Shown here piece after piece: positions 44,710 through 52,260 of a DNA stretch of 64,000 nt. The DNA is from Bacillota bacterium (lineage in GTDB: Bacteria > Bacillota > Clostridia > Peptostreptococcales > Anaerovoracaceae): positions 1-64,000 of the forward strand of contig JAHZHL010000036.1 in assembly GCA_019420305.1 (NCBI GenBank), read 5' to 3'. The notes under the pieces were generated by a model, which saw nothing but the letters and a program-made list of their open reading frames with translations, made no database searches and was not told the DNA's origin. A program made the position numbers and the translations under genes. Every line of letters starts with the position of its first letter. The first letter of the stretch is position 1.

Positions 44710-45414
44710 TTAAAGCAACAGTTCTCCTTCAATAAATCTGCGCGTCACGGGATTTTGGGGCACCCGCAGCATCTGCCCAGCCTCTCCCTCTTCTACAAGA
44801 ATCCCGTCCTTTAAAAACAGGCAGCGATCACAAACTCTGCGAGCCTGTGCCAGATTATGAGTGATCATTACAATCGTTGTGCTGAAAACCTCATTAATTT
44901 TGATTAACATCTGTTCAATTTCCGCAGTCGTTACCGGATCGATGTTAGCTGTAGGTTCATCCAGAAGCAGGAGATCCGGATAAAAAGACAACGCCCGCGC
45001 CAGCGCTACCTTCTGCGTCTCTCCGCCTGACAGCTTCCAAGCCTTTTTCTTCCGTAAGTCCATCAGATTCAGTTCTTCGCAGAGCTGCAGAACTCGCGCC
45101 TCAATCTGAGTCCGGCTCCATCCACGCAGCTTCAGAGGATAAGCAATGTTATTTTCCACTGTAGAGGACAGCAGATAGGGTTTTTGAAAGACCTGCGTCA
45201 TATCCCTCCATGGAATTTCTTCCTTTCCGTCATAAAAAATCCTGCCTGCGGAAGGTTCTTCCAGACCCGCAATGAGATTCAGCAAGGTGCTTTTTCCCGC
45301 GCCGTTGGGACCGATGATTGCCGTCCGTTTACAGCCCTGAATTTCTGCCTGTTCTAAATCCAGCACGGTTTTTCCGTCATAAGTTTTTTTCAGTTGTCTT
45401 ACCTTCAGCTTCAT
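44710..45414 (-). CDS. tupC: Tungstate ABC transporter ATP-binding protein
   Basis: 234-residue ABC ATPase: Walker A GPNGAGKST, signature LSGGETQKVALARAL, Walker B LLLLDEPTANID, H-loop MITHNLAQ. No C-terminal MOP/TOBE molybdate-sensing domain, as is normal for TupC. Third gene of the tup operon, 9 nt after tupB. Confidence 0.9.
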   Translation of the reverse strand: MKLKVRQLKKTYDGKTVLDLEQAEIQGCKRTAIIGPNGAGKSTLLNLIAGLEEPSAGRIFYDGKEEIPWRDMTQVFQKPYLLSSTVENNIAYPLKLRGWSRTQIEARVLQLCEELNLMDLRKKKAWKLSGGETQKVALARALSFYPDLLLLDEPTANIDPVTTAEIEQMLIKINEVFSTTIVMITHNLAQARRVCDRCLFLKDGILVEEGEAGQMLRVPQNPVTRRFIEGELLL

Positions 45415-45423
45415 CCTGCCCTC

Positions 45424-46119
45424 CTATCGACTTTCTCTTTCCTGAAAATGATATAGCAGCGCATTCACAAAAAAGGAAATTGCCAGCAAAATGATTCCAA
45501 TGGCAATGGCTCTCTCGTAATTCCCCATTCCCTTAAGCTCTGTGATATAGGTTGTCATCACTCGGGTCCTGCCTTTAATATTGCCTCCTACGATCATGAC
45601 CGCCCCAACTTCGGAAATCGCTCTTCCAAAACCGCTTACCACTGATGTGGTCAAACCAGTCCGCATTTCATAGATTAAAAGCTTCATGCGGGACGCTTTC
45701 CTGGCTCCCAACGTAGTTGCCAGTTTGTATATCACCGGCGCCTTTTCTTTTACCAGATTATAGGTCAGGCCGGTCACAATGGGCGTCACCAGGCAAATCT
45801 GCGCGATGATCATGGCCGTTACCGTATAGTTAAGCTGAAAGCTGCCCAGCGGTCCTCTCCGCATAAGGATCAAAAATACCGTAAGACCCGCGATGACGGG
45901 AGGCAGGCTCATCAGAGTATAAATCACGCGGATCAGAATTCCCTTTCCCCGAAAGGAATGGGTCCCCAAAAAGACGCCGGCAGGAATTCCGATACAGCTG
46001 GAAATCACTACGGAAAAAAAGGAAACATAAAGGGACAACCCCACAATTTCAAAGATCTCCGCATCACCGCTAAAAATCAGGCGAAGGGCCTCCATTACTC
46101 CATGTCCAATTGCATCCAT
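45424..46119 (-). CDS. tupB: Tungstate ABC transporter permease
   Basis: 231-residue inner-membrane permease of the CysW/ModB type with about five or six helices. EAA loop region is visible as LATTLGARKASRMKLLIYEMR, with the conserved G, in the C-terminal half. It pairs with TupA upstream and TupC downstream. A terminator (46155-46185) lies between tupA and tupB. Confidence 0.9.
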   Translation of the reverse strand: MDAIGHGVMEALRLIFSGDAEIFEIVGLSLYVSFFSVVISSCIGIPAGVFLGTHSFRGKGILIRVIYTLMSLPPVIAGLTVFLILMRRGPLGSFQLNYTVTAMIIAQICLVTPIVTGLTYNLVKEKAPVIYKLATTLGARKASRMKLLIYEMRTGLTTSVVSGFGRAISEVGAVMIVGGNIKGRTRVMTTYITELKGMGNYERAIAIGIILLAISFFVNALLYHFQERESR

Positions 46120-46154
46120 ACTCTTGTCCTTTCCAAAATCAGCCCTATTATATC

Positions 46155-46185
46155 AAAAAAGAGCGGAAATGTCTCCCGCTCTTTT
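46155..46185 (-). terminator. Intercistronic terminator between tupA and tupB
   Basis: Minus strand AAAAGAGCGG / CCGCTCTTTT stem with a 9-nt loop and a U-tract. Would give excess binding protein over permease, as is usual for ABC importers. Confidence 0.8.
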
Positions 46186-46197
46186 ATCTTACTTAAC

Positions 46198-47076
46198 TTA
46201 TTTCGCGTTTGGAATAAACAGAGCTTCGCCATATTCTTCCTGTCCGTATTCCCCAATCAGCTTCTGAGTTTCATCGGAAACAATCCATTCCTGGAACGCT
46301 TTCGCTCCGTCCGCGTTGATGTTTTCGTTTTTCTCCGGATTTACGCAGATTACGCCATACTGGTTGTTGAGCACGCCGCTCGGATCTTTCTCGCTGACAA
46401 TTTTCAGTTCCGTTTCGCCGCCTACATTCAGCCAGGTTGCCCGGTCAGACAGGGTATAACCTTTCATTTCGTCGGTCATGGTGATTACATCACCCATGCC
46501 GGCAGCTGCTTCCACATACCAGTCTCCCTTGGGAGCGATCCCTGCTTCTTCCCAGATTTCCAGTTCTTTTTTATGCGTTCCGGAGTCGTCCGCTCTGGAT
46601 ACGAAAGTCTGCTGTTCCTGTTCGATGGTCGTAAAGGCTTTCAGCGCGTCTTCTTTCGCATTTTCTTCAATTCCTGCCGGATCCGCCTCTGGTCCTACAA
46701 CGACAAAATCGTTGTACATTACATCCAGACGTCCGTCCGCATCCGCGTGTCCGCCGTCAACGAACTCTTTTTCCGCTGCTGGAGAATGTACGAGCAGCAC
46801 ATCTGCCTCACCCTGTTCGCCCAGTTCCATAGCTTCTCCGGAACCAACCGAAATCACCTCTACGGTGTAGCCGGTTTTTTCTTCAAAATCCGGAAGGATC
46901 GCGTCCAACAGTCCGCTGTCTTTCGTACTGGTAGTTGTTGCCAGACGCAGGTTTGGATTTTCCGGAGCGCTTGCAGTATCTCCGCTCTCATCACTTCCGC
47001 CGCAGCCTGTCAGAGCGAACGCTGAGGAAATTCCCAGCATCATCACCATAGCCGCCGCAATTACACGTTTTTTCAT
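46198..47076 (-). CDS. tupA: Tungstate-binding lipoprotein
   Basis: 292-residue solute-binding protein: lipoprotein signal with lipobox ALTGC (about residue 25), then the tungstate-binding motif TTTSTKDSGLL, VISVGSGEAMELGEQGEADVL (in parts), and SRADDSGTHKKELEIW. The TTTST motif distinguishes TupA from molybdate-binding ModA, so tungstate is the preferred ligand by family knowledge. Preceded by a structured leader with a terminator. Confidence 0.94.
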   Translation of the reverse strand: MKKRVIAAAMVMMLGISSAFALTGCGGSDESGDTASAPENPNLRLATTTSTKDSGLLDAILPDFEEKTGYTVEVISVGSGEAMELGEQGEADVLLVHSPAAEKEFVDGGHADADGRLDVMYNDFVVVGPEADPAGIEENAKEDALKAFTTIEQEQQTFVSRADDSGTHKKELEIWEEAGIAPKGDWYVEAAAGMGDVITMTDEMKGYTLSDRATWLNVGGETELKIVSEKDPSGVLNNQYGVICVNPEKNENINADGAKAFQEWIVSDETQKLIGEYGQEEYGEALFIPNAK

Positions 47077-47122
47077 TTCTTTCTCCTCCTAAAACAATTG
47101 TAATAATAATTTATCCAAAAAA

Positions 47123-47160
47123 ACAGAAAAAAACCTTCCGGTTTGTCCACGAAAGGTTTT
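47123..47160 (-). terminator. Riboswitch expression-platform terminator of tupA
   Basis: Minus strand AAACCTTTC / GGAAGGTTT stem (one G-U pair) with an 11-nt loop, then TTTT-CTG-TTTTTTT. It lies between the aptamer and the tupA start codon. Confidence 0.8.
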
Positions 47161-47185
47161 CCTGCTTCTTTGCCCTGATGCAACC

Positions 47186-47277
47186 ATTCCTTTCCAAACA
47201 CGGGAGGCACGGAGGTTTCCCTCCGCACCCATCGGTCAGCCGCCATCCCTTCCGGATTAGGCGGACAGACTCGGAAT
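47186..47277 (-). promoter_or_regulatory. Moco/Tuco-like riboswitch aptamer in the tupA leader
   Basis: Structured leader on the minus strand. Closing stem ATTCC (47273-47277) with GGAAT (47186-47190); a hairpin CCGCC / GGCGG with an inner ATCC / GGAT; then GATGGGTG followed by CGGAGG-GAAA-CCTCCG (GNRA tetraloop, 47210-47225) and TGCCTCCCG (47201-47209). The GNRA hairpin and the GCCUCCC segment fit what I recall of the molybdenum/tungsten cofactor RNA motif, which fits tungstate transport. Not verified against a covariance model. Followed by a terminator, so ligand binding would be expected to switch transport off. Confidence 0.7.
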
Positions 47278-47284
47278 TTTTTTA

Positions 47285-47314
47285 ATTATCCTTTTCTTCT
47301 TTTTTATAGTTCAA
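47285..47314 (-). promoter_or_regulatory. Promoter of the tup operon
   Basis: Minus strand TTGAAC (47309-47314), 18-bp spacer, GATAAT (47285-47290). The -35 overlaps the last codons of the HesA-like gene, and the expected transcript start coincides with the 5' end of the aptamer. Confidence 0.55.
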
Positions 47315-47990
47315 TCAAATCATATTCCTGCTCCAACAGATCGATGGTCAGAAGCTTGTTTCTCAGGGTCTGCGGTCTTCCTAAAAGCACTTTGACTGTC
47401 TCCGCCACTTCCAACGCACCCACAATGGCAGGCGTAAACACCGGGTTTCCGGTCTCTGTTTCAATTCCTCGTTCCGCGCCTTCCGGATACAGACGATCAA
47501 ACCCTGTATCTCCCGGAAAGATCACCGTGACCTGCCCCTGCCATCCTGCAATCGCTCCATGTATCAGCGGAATTCCCCGTTTTGCGCAGATCCGCGCGAG
47601 CAATCGCCGTGCCGGTATATTATCCAGCGCGTCAATCACAGCATCATAACGATCCGTTATAATGTCCTCGACATTCTCTTCGGTCAGATAACAGCACAAA
47701 GGATGGAGTTCCGTTTCGGAGTTTACCGCTCGAATCCGCTCCTGCGCCGCCAGCGCCTTGTGGTATCCCAGATTCCGTTCTGTGCTGAACAGCTGGCGGT
47801 TCAGATTTCCGGGCTGAAAAACATCACCGTCAACAGCGGTGATATAACCGATACCGATTCTCGCGAACCCTTCAATAATATAACCGCCTAAACCACCACA
47901 GCCTGCAACGCAAACGCTGCAGGCCTGTAGTTTTTCATTCTCTTCTTCTGTAATTGTTCCGATATTTCGCTCATATCTTTCAGCAACCAT
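47304..47990 (-). CDS. HesA/MoeB/ThiF family adenylyltransferase
   Basis: 228-residue E1-like enzyme that adenylates the C-terminal glycine of a MoaD- or ThiS-type carrier: ATP-binding loop CVAGCGGLGGYIIEG, VDGDVFQPGNLNRQ with the conserved Arg, and DALDNIPARRLLA. It lacks the paired CxxC zinc motifs near the C-terminus usual in MoeB, and has no rhodanese domain. Two MoaD-like proteins with terminal Gly-Gly are encoded in the same island and are its likely substrates. Start and the upstream stop codon share one base (TAATG). Confidence 0.88.
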   Translation of the reverse strand: MVAERYERNIGTITEEENEKLQACSVCVAGCGGLGGYIIEGFARIGIGYITAVDGDVFQPGNLNRQLFSTERNLGYHKALAAQERIRAVNSETELHPLCCYLTEENVEDIITDRYDAVIDALDNIPARRLLARICAKRGIPLIHGAIAGWQGQVTVIFPGDTGFDRLYPEGAERGIETETGNPVFTPAIVGALEVAETVKVLLGRPQTLRNKLLTIDLLEQEYDLIEL

Positions 47991-49111
47991 TAGTCTATGA
48001 TCCTTCTTACTGTGATAATGCTCTTATACGTCGCACTGCTCACTTTAATGCCGGAACTTGGCGTACTGGCATGAACAATCTGTCCATTGCCGATATAAAT
48101 TCCGACATGCCCCGAGTAGCAGATGATATCTCCCGGCTGTGCCTCACTGTAAGAAACTCCCCGTCCACAGGAACGCTGAGCGGAAGACGAATGAGGAAGG
48201 GAATATCCGAAGCGCGCATATACGCTCATCGTAAATCCGGAGCAATCTGTTCCGTTTGTCAGGCTGGAGCCTCCATAAACATACGGATTTCCAACAAACT
48301 GAAGCGCATAATCGACAACCGCCTGTCCCGATGCGCTGCCTGCCTCTGCACTTTCATTACTGTCCGAAGAACTGCTGTCTGAACCAGCTGTCGGCTGACT
48401 GCTGTCAGTACCGGCAGAAGATGACGCGTCGGAAGCGGAAGACGAGGAATCATCCTGGGCGGTCTCTTCGGAGCTGCCGGTTTCCACGACTTTTGTCACC
48501 GGTTTTTTCTCCACCTTTGAAGATATCACCTCTTTTGATACAATCTTGCCGTTTTCCTTGACTACTTCGCTGACAACGGTTTTCTTGCCTTTCTTTCCCT
48601 TTTTGACGACCTCTTCTTCCCCGCTCTGGAGGTCATCGTTCACCTTATACTCGGTCTTGTAATTAATGGCTTTTGTCTTGCTTACCTTTTCTGTCGTCGT
48701 TACGGTTACAAGAGGGTCTTCCGTCTCATTGGCAGCTACCACTTCTTCTACCGCCTCTTCCGTATCCGTAAGAACCGGTTTCTCATCACCGCGTTCCAGA
48801 TTCTTCGAAGTTACGGTGATCTCCGGAGATACAGTCGTCTCCGCTTCATTTGTGTCTTCCGTGGTATAGTTGGCTTTGACCTGTTCAATGATCTTCTCGC
48901 CCTCTTCTTTCGTCGCAACGACAAATTCTTCTTTGTCGCCGATCTTTACCGACCAGGGCTGTTCGACCTTTGTACCGTCTTCCGTCACCGCGTATGGCTC
49001 CGTAAACTGTAAAAATGAACAGATCCCAAGAATCATAACGATAAACGCAAGTCCGATAACCGCTACTTTCAATCGGTGTTCAAAGAACTTTAATTTTTTT
49101 AATTTTTCCAT
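47990..49111 (-). CDS. G5 and NlpC/P60 domain cell-wall hydrolase
   Basis: 373 residues: N-terminal membrane anchor (VAVIGLAFIVMILGICSF), a charged region, a G5 domain (about 145-215, TKAINYKTEYKVNDDL...), a Ser/Asp-rich linker, and a C-terminal NlpC/P60 peptidase with catalytic Cys in GTDCSGF, and His in SGHVGIYIG and IVHASTP. Expected to cleave peptidoglycan stem peptides outside the cell. It is translationally coupled to the HesA-like gene despite having no evident role in tungsten metabolism. Confidence 0.92.
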   Translation of the reverse strand: MEKLKKLKFFEHRLKVAVIGLAFIVMILGICSFLQFTEPYAVTEDGTKVEQPWSVKIGDKEEFVVATKEEGEKIIEQVKANYTTEDTNEAETTVSPEITVTSKNLERGDEKPVLTDTEEAVEEVVAANETEDPLVTVTTTEKVSKTKAINYKTEYKVNDDLQSGEEEVVKKGKKGKKTVVSEVVKENGKIVSKEVISSKVEKKPVTKVVETGSSEETAQDDSSSSASDASSSAGTDSSQPTAGSDSSSSDSNESAEAGSASGQAVVDYALQFVGNPYVYGGSSLTNGTDCSGFTMSVYARFGYSLPHSSSAQRSCGRGVSYSEAQPGDIICYSGHVGIYIGNGQIVHASTPSSGIKVSSATYKSIITVRRIID

Positions 49112-49157
49112 ACTACTACAATTCCGTACTCGTACTTCAACAACAACGAACTAACTG

Positions 49158-49397
49158 TCAGCCCCCCGAAACTCTCGACCAGGCTTTCAGCTCATCACCC
49201 GGCGACAGACGATCGTCAATCATAACACGCATACCATTAACCGCAACAAACCCGAAATTCGGAAGTTCTTTGTAGTTAATGCCTGCTGCCCGAAGAGCCT
49301 CGTCGCAGGTACAATTATCCGGCACTTCTATTTTCCGCTCTTTGTCTCCGTCAAAGAGTTTTTTCAGAGAGCCGCGCAGTGTGATTGTGATTTCCAT
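49158..49397 (-). CDS. MoaD/ThiS-like sulfur carrier protein
   Basis: 79 residues, beta-grasp type, ending in Gly-Gly (RVSGG), the site of adenylation and thiocarboxylation. Start ATG at 49397 (MEITITLRG) follows GGAGGG; a longer frame upstream runs through a hairpin and is rejected. Located after the two-subunit WOR genes, so probably used for the tungsten-pterin of that enzyme. Confidence 0.87.
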   Translation of the reverse strand: MEITITLRGSLKKLFDGDKERKIEVPDNCTCDEALRAAGINYKELPNFGFVAVNGMRVMIDDRLSPGDELKAWSRVSGG

Positions 49398-49410
49398 AAT
49401 CCCTCCTTGT

Positions 49411-49446
49411 AAAAAAGAGTGCAGGATGAACTCCAAACACTCTTTT
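49411..49446 (-). terminator. Terminator in front of the MoaD-like gene
   Basis: Minus strand AAAAGAGTG / CACTCTTTT stem followed by TT, just before the ribosome site of the MoaD-like gene. It ends the worS-worL transcript or attenuates downstream genes. Confidence 0.75.
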
Positions 49447-49527
49447 ATTATAACGCATTTTTCTCTCAGCAAAAAGCGTTTTTTGAACTTTTTTGCTGTT
49501 TCACAAACTCTTCACCTTGAGTTTTTT

Positions 49528-51303
49528 CTACAGAAGAGACGCGATCAAATCTTCCGGCATTTTACCGTTTTCGTCCCATCCCATTACTTTATAATACTGG
49601 CTCAGCATATCATCGAAGGCCTCCTGCGGAATCACTTGACCCTTAGCCGGTCCATTCTGCAGAGCTTCTGTCACAATACGCTTTGGTACTGTATCGTGTC
49701 TTCTGTCAAATCCTTCTCTCTGGTTAAAGGCGCGTCCGATATTGATTACCCTGCGTCCCACCGTCGACATATCTTCCGTGGTCCATTCTACGCCTGTTAC
49801 CATGGTCAGCAGTTCCGCCATGATATCGTAGTCGAGAGTTCCCCAGAAGTCGCAGATGCACAGGGAGAACTTAATCGCATTATATTCTGCCAGATCATAT
49901 ACAAGCTGACCTTTATTTTCTGCCGTATATGGAGGAGCCGCCGCCTCGAACACTTCCATGTTCGGCGGATAAGCACGCATATGACACGCGCCTCTGTCAG
50001 ATACCGCATAGGCTACCGAAGTCGCCCAAGAGCCACGAGGTTCGTACTGCGGGAATTCCAGACCCTTTACCTGCATCGCGAATTCCGTTCCGCCATATTT
50101 TTCGGAAGCTCTCTTTGTTCCCAGAGCCAAGTCTTTACCCACGCCTTCATTTCTTGCCATAAGCTTCAGATATTCGATCATCTTGTCAGCTTCGCCGAAC
50201 TTGATGCCAAAATCATGGATTCCTTTTTCTGTCATTTCCATTGCCCAGATAATCGTATCTCCGGCACTGATGGTATCCAGACCCATGTCGTCCGCTACTT
50301 CGTTAAATTTTACAATTTTTTCCGGATCGCGGATACCCGCATTTGGTCCCGCAACCGCGATGGACTCATACTCCGGACCTTCACAGATCGCGTCGCCGAT
50401 CTTCAGGAAGTTTCCGCAGCCCAGCCCGCAGCTTCCGCAGCCGCGTTTTCCGACTCTGTACTGTTTCAGTACATCGCCATTATACTCGGTCCACTTTTCA
50501 TCGGTTGTATCGGAGAAGTTTTTCCAAGGCAGAATCCCGCCGTCGTTACAAGCTTCCAGGAACGCGGTTGTACCATCATCAAAGATGTACTGGTTGTCGT
50601 CGTTTACTACGCTTTCACGGAGCAGTTCAATAATCCGGTTGGTGGTATTTTCAATATCGTTTACTTTCACACCGCCTGTTCCGCGGATTACGATGGCTTT
50701 CATATTCTTGGAACCCATTACCGCGCCGATGCCGCCTCTTCCTGCCTGTCTGTAATAGTCACAGTTGATGCAGGCCATTACACCCAGATTTTCCCCTGCA
50801 GGACCGATGGACATGATACTGAATTCCGGTCCGTATTTCTGCGCCAGAATTTTTTCCGCCTCATGAGAACCGAGACCCCACAGATCCTTCGCGTCCATAA
50901 AACGGATTTTTCCGTCATCGATCAGCACATATCCCGGCTCGCTGAGTTTTCCTTCGAAAATGGCCATATCATAACCCGCGAACTTCAGACGGATTCCAAC
51001 ATGGCCGCCGATGGAGCAGTCATTCATGGTTCCGGTCGCAGGAGATTTGGCCGCTACGGAAAGCTTTCCGGAACACGGAACCGGCGTTCCGGTCAGAGGG
51101 CCTGTCGTCAGAAACAGTTTGTTTTCCGGTCCCAGCGGATCGATTCCCGGCTTTAATTCCTCATACATATAACGGATCGCGAGCCCTTTTGAACCTACAT
51201 ACTTTTTCGCAAAATCCATCCGGAGCGGTTCAAAGGAAACTCCTTTTTTTGTCAAGTCAATTCTTACTACTTTATTCTGATATCCCAGCATTGTCTTTTC
51301 CAT
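49528..51303 (-). CDS. worL: Tungsten aldehyde:ferredoxin oxidoreductase, catalytic subunit (two-subunit WOR)
   Basis: 591-residue AOR family protein holding the tungsten bis-pterin and one [4Fe-4S] cluster: N-terminal VVRIDLTKKG, TTGPLTGTPVPCSGK, AAGRGG-type pterin loop RQAGRGGIGAVMGSKN, the cluster cysteines in CGSCGLGC with the last in SLCICDF, and EYESIAVAGPNAGI. Oxidises aldehydes to acids. Start ATG at 51303 follows AGGAGGGG; the frame extends upstream into the worS end. Together with the ferredoxin subunit it matches the two-subunit WorLS type described in gut bacteria. Confidence 0.93.
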   Translation of the reverse strand: MEKTMLGYQNKVVRIDLTKKGVSFEPLRMDFAKKYVGSKGLAIRYMYEELKPGIDPLGPENKLFLTTGPLTGTPVPCSGKLSVAAKSPATGTMNDCSIGGHVGIRLKFAGYDMAIFEGKLSEPGYVLIDDGKIRFMDAKDLWGLGSHEAEKILAQKYGPEFSIMSIGPAGENLGVMACINCDYYRQAGRGGIGAVMGSKNMKAIVIRGTGGVKVNDIENTTNRIIELLRESVVNDDNQYIFDDGTTAFLEACNDGGILPWKNFSDTTDEKWTEYNGDVLKQYRVGKRGCGSCGLGCGNFLKIGDAICEGPEYESIAVAGPNAGIRDPEKIVKFNEVADDMGLDTISAGDTIIWAMEMTEKGIHDFGIKFGEADKMIEYLKLMARNEGVGKDLALGTKRASEKYGGTEFAMQVKGLEFPQYEPRGSWATSVAYAVSDRGACHMRAYPPNMEVFEAAAPPYTAENKGQLVYDLAEYNAIKFSLCICDFWGTLDYDIMAELLTMVTGVEWTTEDMSTVGRRVINIGRAFNQREGFDRRHDTVPKRIVTEALQNGPAKGQVIPQEAFDDMLSQYYKVMGWDENGKMPEDLIASLL

Positions 51304-51316
51304 TTTTTCCCCTCCT

Positions 51317-51703
51317 TTACTCAAATGTCAGCGCGTTCTGTGGGCAGGTCTTAACGCAGGTCGGATCGCCCTTGCAGGTATCACAGATATACGCCTTTTC
51401 GTCTCTGATCTTTACAACATGTTTCGGGCATTTGTCCGCGCACGCACCGCAGCCGATGCATTTGTCCATATCTACTTCTATGTAGTCGCCCAGCTTGATG
51501 GCATCTACCGGACACGCTTTTACACACATGCCGCACAGAATACAGAAATGATCCATATACTTCAGATTTCCGTCCTCATAGCATGTTTCAATGGCAATTC
51601 TCGCTTTGGAAGGAATATACTCGCCTTCCTTCATGGCCGAACAGACCTGTGCGCACAGCTGACAGCCAATACACTTTTCTTTCTTGAATTTCAGTCGCTT
51701 CAT
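51317..51703 (-). CDS. worS: Polyferredoxin subunit of the two-subunit WOR
   Basis: 128 residues with four [4Fe-4S] motifs: CIGCQLCAQVC, CILCGMCVKACP, CIGCGACADKCP, and a modified CDTCKGDPTCVKTCP. Hands electrons from WorL to ferredoxin. First gene of the minus-strand WOR operon, with a long structured leader. Confidence 0.9.
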   Translation of the reverse strand: MKRLKFKKEKCIGCQLCAQVCSAMKEGEYIPSKARIAIETCYEDGNLKYMDHFCILCGMCVKACPVDAIKLGDYIEVDMDKCIGCGACADKCPKHVVKIRDEKAYICDTCKGDPTCVKTCPQNALTFE

Positions 51704-51735
51704 TTGTCCCCTCTTCCTTTCAACATAGTAGCCAT

Positions 51736-51791
51736 AAAAAAAGCAAAGTGAAGTTCAGACCGCCTCCCGCAGCCTGAGAACTCTCCTTTGC
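51736..51791 (-). terminator. Leader terminator of the minus-strand WOR operon
   Basis: Minus strand GCAAAG-ga-GAGTTC pairs with GAACTT-ca-CTTTGC, then seven T. The 5' arm is the 3' end of the conserved leader element, an arrangement typical of transcription attenuation. Confidence 0.8.
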
Positions 51792-51831
51792 GCAATGGCA
51801 GGCAGTAAAATCGCTCTTACTACCCTGACGT
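51782..51831 (-). promoter_or_regulatory. Conserved WOR leader element, copy A
   Basis: 50-nt element: ACGTCAGGGTA, 16 variable bases, then TGCCTGCCATTGCGCAAAGG and AGA. The hairpin GGTAGTAA / TTACTGCC with a U-G pair is closed by CA / TG, leaving a bulged G. An upstream stem TCTCCG / CGGAGA precedes it. Identical at all 34 flanking positions to copy B. Confidence 0.75.
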
Positions 51832-51887
51832 CTCCGCCGGCACAGAGTGTCGCGCGGAGATCGGAGTTGTTTCATTGTCCTTTCTTG

Positions 51888-51917
51888 ATTATAACGTAGC
51901 CCTTCCCCTCTTGTCAA
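51888..51917 (-). promoter_or_regulatory. Promoter of the minus-strand WOR operon
   Basis: Minus strand TTGACA (51912-51917), 18-bp spacer, TATAAT (51888-51893). Gives an untranslated leader of about 180 nt. Confidence 0.75.
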
Positions 51918-51980
51918 TTCTTTGTCAATTCCTTTTTTTGTATTATCTTGCTGTATTTTTTGAATCTTCCTTTCTTTTTC

Positions 51981-52009
51981 TTGACAATTTGGAAAAAGGA
52001 ACGTAAAAT
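51981..52009 (+). promoter_or_regulatory. Promoter of the plus-strand WOR operon
   Basis: TTGACA (51981-51986), 17-bp spacer, TAAAAT (52004-52009). Gives an untranslated leader of about 245 nt. Confidence 0.75.
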
Positions 52010-52094
52010 ATAATCAGAATTTTCAGTTTAATCTCCGATTTTTATTTGACAGCACTCCCAAACAATTCCATTGTTTCGGATGCGGCCGGTAAAA

Positions 52095-52144
52095 ACGTCA
52101 GGGTATGGGAAGTAATTGTCATGCCTGCCATTGCGCAAAGGAGA
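52095..52144 (+). promoter_or_regulatory. Conserved WOR leader element, copy B
   Basis: Same 50-nt layout as copy A: identical 11-nt and 23-nt flanks around a different 16-nt core. The core still pairs (GGTATG / CATGCC, with the same U-G pair and bulged G), so the hairpin is conserved through compensatory change. Confidence 0.75.
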
Positions 52145-52180
52145 CTTCCGCTGATAGGCGGTCTGCTCCTTTGTTTTTTT
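52136..52180 (+). terminator. Leader terminator of the plus-strand WOR operon
   Basis: CAAAGGAG / CTCCTTTG (8 bp) with an inner CCGC / GCGG pairing, followed by seven T. Its 5' arm is again the 3' end of the conserved element. A further small hairpin GTGGC / GCCAC (52181-52204) follows. Confidence 0.85.
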
Positions 52181-52260
52181 GTGGCAGACCATCCTGTCAG
52201 CCACAACTTGCATTTTGGGTAAAGGAGGTGAATCGATTCTATCCGGGAATCGAAAAAAAC

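Noticed and set aside
49279..51156. 625-codon plus-strand frame opposite the two-subunit worL gene
   Set aside because: Antisense to a clear AOR catalytic subunit; no start signals or motifs.
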